A stretch of 64,000 nucleotides of DNA from Scandinavium sp036271055 (GTDB lineage Bacteria; Pseudomonadota; Gammaproteobacteria; Enterobacterales; Enterobacteriaceae): assembly GCF_036271055.1 (NCBI RefSeq), contig NZ_DATBBJ010000059.1, positions 186,001 through 250,000 of the forward strand, read 5' to 3'. The number at the start of each line of letters is the position of its first letter. Position 1 is the first letter of the stretch. The position numbers and the translations under genes were made by a program. A model generated the notes under the pieces. It worked only from the letters and a program-made list of their open reading frames with translations, was not told where the DNA came from and did no database searches. Below are positions 42,584 through 52,601 of this stretch, in pieces.

Positions 42584-44728
42584 TCAGCGTCGCTTACGCC
42601 GAGCCGGTTTACTTTTACTTTTTACTATACCTTCTGGCGCGTCGGGTTGCTCAATGGGAAACACCGGTAATGCATTCAGTAAGCGTGCACCATAATTTTT
42701 GGTCAGCAAACGCTTGTCGTATATCACCACTTCGCCCCAGCAACTGTGGCTACGAATCAAACGCCCGACCTGCTGAATCAGGTTAAACGAGGCACTTGGC
42801 AGGCTCTGCACTTCGAACGGATAACGATTGAGACTTTTCAGCCATTCGCCTTCGGTGATCACTACCGGGCTATCAATCGGCGGAAACGCAATTTTGTGGA
42901 TATGCACCTGGCTTAGCAGTTCGCCTTTCAAATCTAACCCTTCTGCAAACGACTGTAGCCCAACCAGCACGCTACGCTCGCCGCTTTCCACTTTTTTGCG
43001 GTGCAGTTCCACCAACCGATAACGTGGCTGATCGCCCTGCACTAACAGCATCAGGCGTAAATCCGGCACGTATTCCAGAAAACGCTGCATCGCGCGGCCG
43101 CTGGCGAACAATACCAGCATGCCGAGATGCTTTTTGGCTTCCACTTGTTCACGAAAATACGCAGCCATTTCAGAAAGATGCTGCTCTTCATTGTCCATCG
43201 ATGGCTCAACGCTCATCTTGGGAATGATAATTTTGCCCTGCTCGACGTGATTGAACGGCGAATCGAGGGAGACAAAACGGTCCCCCGCTTTTTCCTTCAG
43301 GCCGCTCATCTCCTGCAAACGGGAAAAGCTGTTTAACGAGCGCAGCGTCGCGGACGTCACCACGATGTGTGGCACGCGTCGCCACAGCAGTTTTTCCAGC
43401 TGATCGCTGACGCGGATCCCGACGCAATGGAACCAGACGTGCGGCTGACCGTCGCGCTGATCGCGGGTCGCCCATTTGGTGACCGGCGCGCCGGAGGCCT
43501 GAACCATCGCTGACAGCCGCCACAGTTTGCTCTGCGCCTCGAACATCCCCAATGCGCGGTTCATCTGCAAAAGTGCCCGATGCAGTCGCACAATGTCGTG
43601 TGTGCCTGTTTTTTCACTGAGATCGTTGAGGAACAACTCCGACAGTCCGCGCAGCATTTCGGTCAGTTTAGCCAGCCGCTGGCAGATAACCATCACTTCT
43701 TCCGGCAACTCACCCATCGCAAAACGGTGCTCTGCTTCGGGTGCTGCGGGCATATAAAGATTAAGAATGTTATTCAGCGAAACGATATGTTCGTACAACT
43801 CGTCGCAATGTTCTTTCAGGCGTTCCGGGGCCGCCAGCGGCGGGAAAGTTTTCGGGCGGAACTGCTCCATGCAGGTCGCCACCAGTTTGCTGAATAAATC
43901 GAGCTGTAGCCGATACCAGGGCGCGGTGATTTCCGCGCTCATCTCCAGCGCATCACGCGCAACATCCGGCAGATGATGGCCTTCATCCAGCACAAGCAGT
44001 AAATTTTTTGCTTCTGGGAGCACCGCTTCACTTTCCATTGCCGCCATCACCAGCGCGTGGTTGGCGACCACTACTTCCGCTTCCTGAATTTCACGGCGCG
44101 CCACGAAAAATGGACATTCACGGTAATAGTGACAGTTGCGGTTGAGGCAACTCGCTTTATCGGTGCTCAGGCGACGCCAGAGATCGTCTTCAATATTCTG
44201 ATCGGTATGATCGCGCAGTCCATCCCATTTGTAGCTGTCCAGATCGGCTTTCAGCTTCGCACAGCGCTTCTGCTCTTCTTTACTGTTGGGCGTGAGTTCA
44301 TCTTCGAGGAACGCCAACAAATCCTGCTGCGTGGTTTCGCTGCTGGACAGCGCAGTGAGATTGCGCGGACAGACATAACGCCCACGACCAAACGCAGCGG
44401 TGAAGCGCAAATCAGGGATGATTTTTTTCAGCAGTGGCAGGTCTTTGCTGTAGATCTGATCCTGCAAGGCGACGTTAGCGGTGCTGACCACCAGCGTCTT
44501 CTGCTCCTCGCGGGCGATGGCAATGCCGGGGATCAGATAAGAAAGGGTTTTACCAACGCCGGTTGGCGCTTCGATAGCCAGGTGCCTGCCCTCTTCACCG
44601 GTAAGGGTTTTCGCCACATCGGCAATCATCTGCCGTTGCGGTGCCCGGGGGATAAAATCAGGGATCTGTTCCTGGAGCGCCTTATACCATGACGCAATTT
44701 GCGCCTTGAGCGCGGCGGTGAGTGCCAT
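42584..44728 (-). CDS. dinG: ATP-dependent helicase DinG
   Basis: SOS-induced 5'-3' helicase of the XPD-like superfamily 2, 714 residues, acting on R-loops and G-quadruplex or fork structures. Walker A is APTGVGKTLSYL. The iron-sulfur cysteines are in RYVCPRN, KASCLNRNC and YRECPFF. Motif II reads VLDEGHHLP (DEGH rather than DEAH), normal for DinG. The C-terminal motif VI is QQVGRLIRS. A LexA box precedes the start, and ybiB follows in the operon. Confidence 0.97.
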   Translation of the reverse strand: MALTAALKAQIASWYKALQEQIPDFIPRAPQRQMIADVAKTLTGEEGRHLAIEAPTGVGKTLSYLIPGIAIAREEQKTLVVSTANVALQDQIYSKDLPLLKKIIPDLRFTAAFGRGRYVCPRNLTALSSSETTQQDLLAFLEDELTPNSKEEQKRCAKLKADLDSYKWDGLRDHTDQNIEDDLWRRLSTDKASCLNRNCHYYRECPFFVARREIQEAEVVVANHALVMAAMESEAVLPEAKNLLLVLDEGHHLPDVARDALEMSAEITAPWYRLQLDLFSKLVATCMEQFRPKTFPPLAAPERLKEHCDELYEHIVSLNNILNLYMPAAPEAEHRFAMGELPEEVMVICQRLAKLTEMLRGLSELFLNDLSEKTGTHDIVRLHRALLQMNRALGMFEAQSKLWRLSAMVQASGAPVTKWATRDQRDGQPHVWFHCVGIRVSDQLEKLLWRRVPHIVVTSATLRSLNSFSRLQEMSGLKEKAGDRFVSLDSPFNHVEQGKIIIPKMSVEPSMDNEEQHLSEMAAYFREQVEAKKHLGMLVLFASGRAMQRFLEYVPDLRLMLLVQGDQPRYRLVELHRKKVESGERSVLVGLQSFAEGLDLKGELLSQVHIHKIAFPPIDSPVVITEGEWLKSLNRYPFEVQSLPSASFNLIQQVGRLIRSHSCWGEVVIYDKRLLTKNYGARLLNALPVFPIEQPDAPEGIVKSKSKPARRKRR

Positions 44729-44741
44729 CTGAACGTCCGAA

Positions 44742-44761
44742 TACTGTATAAACAGCCACTA
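44742..44761. promoter_or_regulatory. LexA box of dinG
   Basis: TACTGTATAAACAGCCACTA has one consensus half (TACTGTAT) and one degenerate half. This matches the known E. coli dinG box, whose far half is also poor. It lies 13 bases before the dinG ATG. Confidence 0.8.
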
Positions 44762-44785
44762 TTCTGGCACTTTCCGGCAATAAGG

Positions 44786-44814
44786 GCAAAAAAAATGGCC
44801 GCCGAGGCGACCAT
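44786..44814 (-). terminator. rhlE terminator
   Basis: On the minus strand ATGGTCGCC-TC-GGCGGCCAT is followed by a long T run, just past the rhlE stop. Confidence 0.85.
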
Positions 44815-44830
44815 TATCGTTTTGCTGCGA

Positions 44831-46237
<1,407 letters not shown>

Positions 46238-46540
46238 AACAACTCCGAACCGCCCCGACCATGACAGGTATCGTTTTCAGGGTGATAGTGATAATTCGAA
46301 AAAACAAAAACGATAATGTCGCAAGATGCGCAGTGTAGCAGTTTTTGTGACGCACCGCATAAAATATCCCTCAACTCTTTATCTGCGAAACATTTTGCCA
46401 GTGAGTTTGGTCAAGGCAAAAAATCAGCCATCACATGAAGTGATCGACGGTTTAATGAGTAGAGACATGATGAGGGCTAAGCAGATTGACCTGAAGGAGG
46501 GAACTTGTGGCCGCTACTGGGAATAGCGACCACGGCGGGA
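46238..46540. other. Intergenic region between rhlE and ybhQ
   Basis: This 303-base gap holds the rhlE promoter and a hairpin at 46507-46533 (GTGGCCGCTA...TAGCGACCAC) after ybhQ. In E. coli the cecR-ybhGFSR efflux operon lies here; I see no trace of it. Confidence 0.55.
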
Positions 46541-46951
46541 TCAGTGGCGTACGCGATGTTTCGGCGTAACGTGGCGTAGCTTTTTATCTTTGGTCAGCAG
46601 TGACAGCAGCGCCGGACCTGCAAGGATAACCACACCCGCCAGGGCCAGCAGGACGTTGTTTTGCAGCACGCGAGACAGTAACCAAAGGACAATCACCGCC
46701 GCGCCAAAATACCAGGTGGTGGTGAGTTCTTCCAGAAAATCACCGATGTCGCGCCAGCGCGCTTCGTGGTGGCGCTGCAATGCCAGCATCAATATCACCG
46801 TCACCGCATACAGGACGCACAGCCCTAACCCCACGCGCACCAGCGCGCCGTGCATCCATCCCATGACCAGCGCTGCGACAACCAGCATATGCAAAATAAT
46901 CTGCCAGCAGCTCAGGCCAGTGGTGACACGAATTCGTTGTTGCCACTTCAT
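46541..46951 (-). CDS. ybhQ: Inner membrane protein YbhQ
   Basis: A 136-residue membrane protein with about four predicted segments and the same length as E. coli YbhQ. It begins MKWQQRIRVTTGLSCWQIILH and ends KHRVRH with a basic tail. LEELTTTWYFGAA is conserved. No function is known. It is divergent from ybhP and stands alone. The call rests on sequence match to the E. coli gene. Confidence 0.92.
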   Translation of the reverse strand: MKWQQRIRVTTGLSCWQIILHMLVVAALVMGWMHGALVRVGLGLCVLYAVTVILMLALQRHHEARWRDIGDFLEELTTTWYFGAAVIVLWLLSRVLQNNVLLALAGVVILAGPALLSLLTKDKKLRHVTPKHRVRH

Positions 46952-47082
46952 GTCTTCTCTCCCGAAGCATTTTCAACTGTTATTTAGAGTACCGAACTTT
47001 ACGGAAAATTCCGTAACACCGCACCTTTTTGTGACGACTACTACACTATTTCATTCAGGACAGTGATACGGACAGGAGAAAT

Positions 47083-47844
47083 ATGACTCAGCCGTCGCGA
47101 CATTTTTCATTAAAAATTTTGACGATCAACACACACAAAGGCTTTACCGCGTTCAATCGCCGCTTCATTTTGCCCGAGCTTCGTGACGCGGTGCGAGCTG
47201 TGGGCGCAGACATTGTCTGCCTGCAGGAAGTGCTGGGCGCGCATGATGCCTGGTCGCTTCAGGTCGAGAACTGGCCGAATACCAGCCACTATGAATTTCT
47301 CGCCGATACCCTGTGGAGTGATTACGCCTACGGCCGCAATGCAGTCTACCCGGAAGGCCATCACGGCAATGCCGTGCTGTCACGTTTTCCAATCCAGCAC
47401 TTTGAGAATCTGGATATTTCAGTGGGTGAAAGTGAAAAACGTGGGCTGCTTTACTGCCGCATAATGCCCCCGGAACTGGCAACGCCGGTTCACGTGATGT
47501 GCGTGCATCTCGGCCTGCGTGAAGCCCATCGCCAGGCGCAATTAACTATGCTCAGTGATTGGGTGAACGGCCTGCCGGAAAATGAACCTGTCGTCGTCGC
47601 GGGTGATTTTAACGACTGGCGACAGAAAGCCACTCTGCCGTTAAAAACGCAGGCCGGCCTGGAGGAAATATTCACGACAGCAATAGGTCGCCCCGTGCGA
47701 ACCTTCCCCGTTCGTTTTCCTTTACTGCGCCTCGATCGGATCTACGTCAAAAATGCCCAAGCCAGCAACCCGACAGCGCTGCCGTTACGCGAGTGGCGGC
47801 ATCTTTCCGATCATGCGCCACTCAGCGCGGAGATCCACTTATGA
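47083..47844 (+). CDS. ybhP: Endonuclease/exonuclease/phosphatase-family protein YbhP
   Basis: A 253-residue EEP-superfamily protein (fold of DNase I and phosphodiesterases). The catalytic segments are LTINTHKGFTAF, VCLQEVLGAHD with the metal Glu, VAGDFNDWR, and SDHAPLSAEI with the terminal Asp-His. The substrate is not established. It begins the operon ybhP-clsB-ybhN and overlaps clsB by four bases (ATGA). Linkage to a cardiolipin synthase suggests a lipid-related phosphodiester, which is inference. The length equals E. coli YbhP. Confidence 0.94.
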   Translation: MTQPSRHFSLKILTINTHKGFTAFNRRFILPELRDAVRAVGADIVCLQEVLGAHDAWSLQVENWPNTSHYEFLADTLWSDYAYGRNAVYPEGHHGNAVLSRFPIQHFENLDISVGESEKRGLLYCRIMPPELATPVHVMCVHLGLREAHRQAQLTMLSDWVNGLPENEPVVVAGDFNDWRQKATLPLKTQAGLEEIFTTAIGRPVRTFPVRFPLLRLDRIYVKNAQASNPTALPLREWRHLSDHAPLSAEIHL

Positions 47845-49082
47845 AATGTGGCTGGCGTGAAGGCAATCAAATTCAGCTGCTGGAAAACGGCGACCAGTAT
47901 TATCCGGCGGTTTTCAGCGCGATTGAGAAAGCAGAAAGTAAAATCATCCTCGAAACCTTTATCTGGTTTGAAGATAGCGTCGGCTGGCAGTTGCATGACG
48001 TTCTGCTGAAAGCAGCACGGCGCGGCGTGCATATTGAATTGTTGCTCGACGGCTATGGTTCGCCGGATCTTAGCGATCGATTTGTCGGCGTATTAACGTC
48101 GGCAGGTGTCATTTTTCGCTATTACGATCCGCGCCCTCGCCTGTTCGGCATGCGCACCAATTTGTTCCGCCGGATGCACCGTAAAATTGTCGTCGTCGAT
48201 GGCATCGTGGCATTTGTTGGCGGCATTAATTACTCCGCTGAACACATGTCAAATTATGGCCCCGAGGCAAAACAGGATTACGCCGTGCGCGTGGAAGGCC
48301 CGGTGGTGCAGGACATTGTGCAATTCGAGCTGGAAAACTTGCCCAGCAATGCCGAAGTCCGGCGTTTCTGGCGGCGTCGCCATCGCCCGGAAGAGAACCG
48401 CCAACCCGGCGAGGCGCAAACGCTGTTTGTCTGGCGCGACAACAACGAACATCGCGATGACATCGAGCGTCACTACCTGAAAATGCTGGCGAATGCCCGA
48501 CGGGAAGTGATCATCGCCAATGCCTATTTTTTCCCTGGCTACCGTCTACTGCACGCGATGCGCAAAACGGCGCGTCGTGGTGTGCGAGTCAAACTGGTGG
48601 TACAAGGCGAACCGGATATGCCTATCGTAAAAGTCGGCGCGCGATTGTTGTACCGCTATTTACTTAAAGGCGGCGTGCATATTTACGAATACAAACGTCG
48701 CCCGCTGCACGGCAAAGTCGCGCTGATGGACGATCACTGGGCGACCGTCGGCTCCAGTAATCTCGATCCGCTGAGCCTGTCGCTGAACCTTGAAGCCAAT
48801 CTCATTATTCACGACCGTGAGTTTAACCAGACGCTGCGCGACAATCTCGACGCCATTATCGCGCAGGATTGCCAGCAGGTTGACGACACTATGGTGCCAA
48901 AACGCAGTTGGTGGAATCTGGGTAAAAGTGTGGTCGCATTCCACTTCCTGCGCCATTTCCCGGCGATGGTCGGCTGGCTGCCCGCCCATACACCAAAGCT
49001 TGCGCAGGTCAGCCCGCCCGTGCAAAACTCGCTTGAAACACAAGACCGTATCGAGCCTGAAAATACGGGGGTAAAACCCTGA
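47841..49082 (+). CDS. clsB: Cardiolipin synthase B
   Basis: Phospholipase D-type enzyme that makes cardiolipin and can make phosphatidylglycerol, 413 residues as in E. coli. Two HKD motifs are visible: MHRKIVVVDG near residue 112 and LHGKVALMDDHWATVGSSN in the C-half. It is membrane-associated. I chose ATG 47841 (MKCGWREGNQIQLLENG), overlapping ybhP by ATGA; the frame extends 16 residues upstream within ybhP. It overlaps ybhN by one base (TGATG). Confidence 0.96.
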   Translation: MKCGWREGNQIQLLENGDQYYPAVFSAIEKAESKIILETFIWFEDSVGWQLHDVLLKAARRGVHIELLLDGYGSPDLSDRFVGVLTSAGVIFRYYDPRPRLFGMRTNLFRRMHRKIVVVDGIVAFVGGINYSAEHMSNYGPEAKQDYAVRVEGPVVQDIVQFELENLPSNAEVRRFWRRRHRPEENRQPGEAQTLFVWRDNNEHRDDIERHYLKMLANARREVIIANAYFFPGYRLLHAMRKTARRGVRVKLVVQGEPDMPIVKVGARLLYRYLLKGGVHIYEYKRRPLHGKVALMDDHWATVGSSNLDPLSLSLNLEANLIIHDREFNQTLRDNLDAIIAQDCQQVDDTMVPKRSWWNLGKSVVAFHFLRHFPAMVGWLPAHTPKLAQVSPPVQNSLETQDRIEPENTGVKP

Positions 49083-50044
49083 TGAATCACTCTCACCCGC
49101 GCTGGCGGTTGGCGAAAAAAATCCTTACGTGGCTGTTCTTTATCGCCGTCGCTGTGCTGCTTGTCGTTTATGCCCAGAAAGTAGACTGGAAGGAAGTGTG
49201 GAGCGTCATCCGCGATTATAACCGCACCGCCCTGCTCAGTGCCGTGGCGCTGGTTATCGTCAGTTATTTGCTGTACGGCTGCTACGATTTGCTGGGCCGG
49301 GCGTACTGTGGGCATAAACTGGGAAAGCGCCAGGTGATGCTGGTGTCGTTTATCTGCTATGCCTTTAATCTGACGCTCAGCACCTGGGTCGGCGGTATTG
49401 GCATGCGTTACCGACTCTATTCACGCCTCGGCTTGCCCAGCGGCACCATCACCCGCATTTTTTCACTCAGCATCACCACCAACTGGCTCGGCTACATCCT
49501 GCTCGGCGGCGTGATTTTCAGCATTGGCGTCGTTGATCTACCGGCTCACTGGTATATCAGCGATACCACACTGCGAATAATAGGCGGCTGCCTGCTGCTG
49601 TCGATAGCGGTTTATCTGTGGGCTTGCGCATTTGCAAAGCGTCGCCATTTGACGATCAAGGGGCAGAAATTAGTCCTGCCATCGTGGCGATTTGCGCTGC
49701 TGCAAATGCTAATTTCCAGCGCCAACTGGATGGCGATGGGGGCGATTATCTGGCTGCTGCTCGCTCAGGAGGTGAACTATTTCTTCGTGCTCGGCGTGTT
49801 ATTAGTGAGCAGTATCGCGGGCGTTATCGTGCATATTCCGGCGGGGATCGGCGTGCTGGAAGCGGTATTTATTGCGCTGCTCGCGGGGGAGCATACCTCG
49901 CAAGGGAAGATCATCGCGGCGCTGCTGGCGTATCGGATGCTGTATTACTTTATTCCGTTAGCGCTGGCGACGGTGGCCTATCTGCTGTTGGAAAGTCGAG
50001 CGAAGAAACTGAAAGCGAAAAATCAGAAGGCGATGGCGGAGTGA
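49082..50044 (+). CDS. ybhN: YbhN, LPG-synthase-like membrane protein
   Basis: A 320-residue inner membrane protein of the UPF0104 / lysylphosphatidylglycerol synthase transmembrane family, with eight to nine segments. WVGGIGMRYRLYSRLGLP and VHIPAGIGVLEAVFIALL are the family signatures (GG...R and PGGxGxxE-like). E. coli YbhN has been linked to membrane or cardiolipin function, fitting the operon. The C-terminus is basic (KKLKAKNQKAMAE). It is the last gene of ybhP-clsB-ybhN. Confidence 0.92.
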   Translation: MNHSHPRWRLAKKILTWLFFIAVAVLLVVYAQKVDWKEVWSVIRDYNRTALLSAVALVIVSYLLYGCYDLLGRAYCGHKLGKRQVMLVSFICYAFNLTLSTWVGGIGMRYRLYSRLGLPSGTITRIFSLSITTNWLGYILLGGVIFSIGVVDLPAHWYISDTTLRIIGGCLLLSIAVYLWACAFAKRRHLTIKGQKLVLPSWRFALLQMLISSANWMAMGAIIWLLLAQEVNYFFVLGVLLVSSIAGVIVHIPAGIGVLEAVFIALLAGEHTSQGKIIAALLAYRMLYYFIPLALATVAYLLLESRAKKLKAKNQKAMAE

Positions 50045-50060
50045 GACGGGTGAACTGATT

Positions 50061-50087
50061 GCCGGGTGGCGGCTAGCGCCGCCCGGC
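50061..50087. repeat. REP-like palindrome between ybhN and ybhL
   Basis: GCCGGGTGGCGGC-TA-GCGCCGCCCGGC forms a near-perfect hairpin between convergent genes. Confidence 0.7.
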
Positions 50088-50095
50088 AGCACATA

Positions 50096-50800
50096 TCAGC
50101 GGCGGTTGCCCATGATGCGCAGCAGCATCAGGAACAGGTTAATGAAATCAAGGTACAGCGTCAGCGCACCGAGAATCGCGTATTTACGCAGGTTGCTGCT
50201 GTCGCGTGTGTCGATCTGCTCGCCAATCATTTTCAGCTTTTGGGTGTCATACGCCGTCAGGCCCACAAACACCACCACGCCAATATAGGTGACGGCCCAC
50301 ATCAGCGGCGTGCTTTTCAGCCAGATATTGACCAGTGACGCCAGAACGATACCAATCAGCGCCATAAACAGCATTTTACCCATGCCGGTCAGGTCACGTT
50401 TGGTGGTGTAGCCATACAGGCTCATTGCACCGAACATCCCCGCCGTCACGATAAAGGTGCTGGCAATGGAACTGTAGGTATAGGCAATGAAAATACTGGA
50501 AAGCGTTAGCCCTGTTAGCGCCGAATAGAGCATAAATAGCGTCGTCGCCATGCCCGCGCTCAGACGCTGAACCATGCCAGACAGCACGAACACCAGCGCC
50601 AGTTGGGCGATGATCAGGCCAAAGAAAGTGATTTTGCTGGAGAAAACGAACATCATCACTGCCGGGGTGCTTGCTGCAAACCACGCAACAAACGCCGTCA
50701 GCAGCAGCCCACAGGTCATCCAGCCGTAAACCTGTGCCATATAGGTTTGCAGACCAGAGCGCGCCTGCACTATTGAATCGGGACGCGAGTATCGGTCCAT
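50096..50800 (-). CDS. ybhL: BAX-inhibitor-1-family membrane protein YbhL
   Basis: Inner membrane protein of the Bax inhibitor-1 / TMBIM family, 234 residues with seven segments; relatives conduct calcium. Typical parts are TYMAQVYGWMTCGLLLTA at the start, AMSLYGYTTKRDLTGMG, and VFVGLTAYDTQKLK near the end. I chose ATG 50800 (MDRYSRPDSIVQ), with GAGG upstream, because E. coli YbhL begins MDRFPRSDSIVQ. Its physiological role is unclear. It lies beside moaE but has its own start region. Confidence 0.94.
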   Translation of the reverse strand: MDRYSRPDSIVQARSGLQTYMAQVYGWMTCGLLLTAFVAWFAASTPAVMMFVFSSKITFFGLIIAQLALVFVLSGMVQRLSAGMATTLFMLYSALTGLTLSSIFIAYTYSSIASTFIVTAGMFGAMSLYGYTTKRDLTGMGKMLFMALIGIVLASLVNIWLKSTPLMWAVTYIGVVVFVGLTAYDTQKLKMIGEQIDTRDSSNLRKYAILGALTLYLDFINLFLMLLRIMGNRR

Positions 50801-50878
50801 GATGAATACCTCAGATAAAAGGTGTGTGTTCTGTAAGCGTATCACAAGCACAATGGGCGCATAGCTGAAAAAGGTGTT

Positions 50879-51331
50879 TTACCAGCGCTTTGCCGCTTCC
50901 TGGTCGCTTTCGCGGGATTCTACCCAACGCTCGCCTTCTGGCGTAGCTTCGCGTTTCCAGAACGGGGCGCGGGTTTTCAGGTAATCCATGATGAATTCCC
51001 CGGCGGCAAACGCGCTACCGCGATGCACGCTGGTAACGCCGACAAACACAATTTCTTCACCGGGCCACATTTCACCGATGCGGTGAATGACCGAGATGCG
51101 CCCTAAGCGCCAGCGACCACGGGCTTCTTCAACGATTTCCGCCAGCGCCTTTTCGGTCATGCCCGGGTAGTGTTCCAGGGTCAGTGCTTTCACGCTGTCG
51201 CCGAGATTGTGATTACGGACTTTACCGGTAAAGGTGACCACCGCGCCGTCTTCGTCGCGTTCAGCTAACCAGGCGTATTCCGTACCCACATTAAAACGCG
51301 CTGGATCGACGCGGATCAGGGTTTCGCTCAT
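50879..51331 (-). CDS. moaE: Molybdopterin synthase large subunit MoaE
   Basis: Catalytic subunit of molybdopterin synthase, 150 residues, which adds two sulfurs from MoaD thiocarboxylate to cyclic pyranopterin monophosphate. Active-site features are MTEKALAEIVEEA, VIHRIGEMWPGEEIVFVGVTSVHR, and the lysine segment LKTRAPFWKREATPEGERWVE. It starts two bases after moaD and is the last moa gene. Confidence 0.97.
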   Translation of the reverse strand: MSETLIRVDPARFNVGTEYAWLAERDEDGAVVTFTGKVRNHNLGDSVKALTLEHYPGMTEKALAEIVEEARGRWRLGRISVIHRIGEMWPGEEIVFVGVTSVHRGSAFAAGEFIMDYLKTRAPFWKREATPEGERWVESRESDQEAAKRW

Positions 51332-51333
51332 GA

Positions 51334-51579
51334 TTAACCCCCTGTAACTGGTGGAAAGAAGGCGACCTCGTCGCCCTGTGCGAGCGGATGGTCAGCACTC
51401 ACCAGCGTCTGATTGACCGCCGTCAGCAATTTGCCCTCTTCCAGCGCCAGTTCCCAGCGAGAGCCTTGCGCCGCCAGCTGCTGGCGCAGTTGTTCAACGG
51501 TCGTCGCGTCGGTGTCCAGCGTTAAACTGTCGGTGCCCACTAACTCGCGCACCTGGGCGAAAAATAGAATTTTAATCAT
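51334..51579 (-). CDS. moaD: Molybdopterin synthase sulfur carrier MoaD
   Basis: Ubiquitin-like sulfur carrier of 81 residues. The C-terminal GG (FFPPVTGG) is adenylated by MoeB and then thiocarboxylated. The beginning (MIKILFFAQVRELVG) and length match E. coli MoaD. It overlaps moaC by eight bases and precedes moaE, giving matched subunit amounts. Confidence 0.97.
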   Translation of the reverse strand: MIKILFFAQVRELVGTDSLTLDTDATTVEQLRQQLAAQGSRWELALEEGKLLTAVNQTLVSADHPLAQGDEVAFFPPVTGG

Positions 51580-52057
51580 CTGTCTGCGCCCTGAAATCGC
51601 CGGATTTGCCGCCGCTTTTCGTCAACAGACGAACCGGGCCAATCACCATGTCCTTTTGCACCGCTTTACACATGTCGTAGATGGTCAACGCGGCGACCGA
51701 CGCCGCAGTCAGCGCTTCCATTTCGACGCCGGTTTTGCCGGTCAGGCGGCAGAGCGATTCGATGCGGACGCGGTTATGTTCGGGCTGCGCCTGCAAATTC
51801 ACTTCCACTTTGCTAAGCATCAGCGGGTGGCACAGCGGGATAAGATCCCAGGTTCTTTTGGCGGCCTGGATCCCTGCGATGCGGGCAGTGGCAAACACGT
51901 CACCTTTGTGATGACTGCCGTCGATAATCATCGCCAGCGTGCCTGGCAGCATGGTGACAAAGGCTTCGGCGCGGGCTTCGCGCACCGTCTCGGCTTTGGC
52001 GGAAACATCCACCATATGGGCTTCACCGGCGGCGTTAATGTGCGTCAATTGCGACAT
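51572..52057 (-). CDS. moaC: Cyclic pyranopterin monophosphate synthase accessory protein MoaC
   Basis: With MoaA converts GTP to cyclic pyranopterin monophosphate. It has 161 residues as in E. coli. Conserved patches are MVDVSAKAETVREA, the PLCHPLMLSKVEV segment with active-site His, and the GVEMEALTAASVAALTIYDMCKA helix. It begins three bases after moaB. Confidence 0.97.
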   Translation of the reverse strand: MSQLTHINAAGEAHMVDVSAKAETVREARAEAFVTMLPGTLAMIIDGSHHKGDVFATARIAGIQAAKRTWDLIPLCHPLMLSKVEVNLQAQPEHNRVRIESLCRLTGKTGVEMEALTAASVAALTIYDMCKAVQKDMVIGPVRLLTKSGGKSGDFRAQTDD

Positions 52058-52060
52058 GAT

Positions 52061-52573
52061 TTATTTCTTCAAATGTGGGTGGAAATTACACGGGCGGGTA
52101 CGCGCATCCAGCTGCGGCGCAATAATATTTTCCCATGCGGTGCGGCATGCTTTGGTCGACCCTGGCATCGCGAAAATCAACGTGTTGTTGGCGACGCCTG
52201 CAATCGCGCGGGATTGCAGCGTAGACGTACCGATCTCTTCAAATGACAGCATGCGGAACACTTCACCAAAGCCTTCAACCTCACGGTCAAACAGCGGTCG
52301 CAGCGCTTCCGGGGCCTGATCGCCTTCGGTAAAACCGGTGCCGCCGTTGATCAACACCACCTGCACATCGTCGCGGGCAATCCATACAGATACCTGCGCG
52401 CGAATGGCGTAGCGGTTCTCTTTCACGATGGCTTTATCAACAACGGAGTGGCCCGCGTCATGTGCACTGTCGCGCAGATAATGACCGGACGTGTCGTCCT
52501 CTTCGCCGCGACGGCTGGAGACGGTAAGAATAGCGATGCGGGTCGGGATAAATTCAGCACTGACCTGGCTCAT
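52061..52573 (-). CDS. moaB: Molybdopterin biosynthesis protein MoaB
   Basis: MogA/MoaB-fold protein of 170 residues. It has the MPT-binding motifs ILTVSSRRGEEDDTSG and LINGGTGFTEGDQAPEA. In enteric bacteria it is not essential for cofactor synthesis, since MogA does the adenylation. AGGAG precedes the ATG, 28 bases after moaA. Confidence 0.95.
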   Translation of the reverse strand: MSQVSAEFIPTRIAILTVSSRRGEEDDTSGHYLRDSAHDAGHSVVDKAIVKENRYAIRAQVSVWIARDDVQVVLINGGTGFTEGDQAPEALRPLFDREVEGFGEVFRMLSFEEIGTSTLQSRAIAGVANNTLIFAMPGSTKACRTAWENIIAPQLDARTRPCNFHPHLKK

Positions 52574-52601
52574 AAAAAAATCTCCTTATTCTTCTAACGG
52601 C

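Noticed and set aside
46326..46526. 66-residue plus-strand frame between rhlE and ybhQ
   Set aside because: No ribosome site, and it lies over the rhlE promoter region and a hairpin.
51413..52246. 277-residue plus-strand frame across moaC-moaD
   Set aside because: It is antisense to clearly conserved moa genes and has no family match; it is a shadow of high-GC coding DNA.
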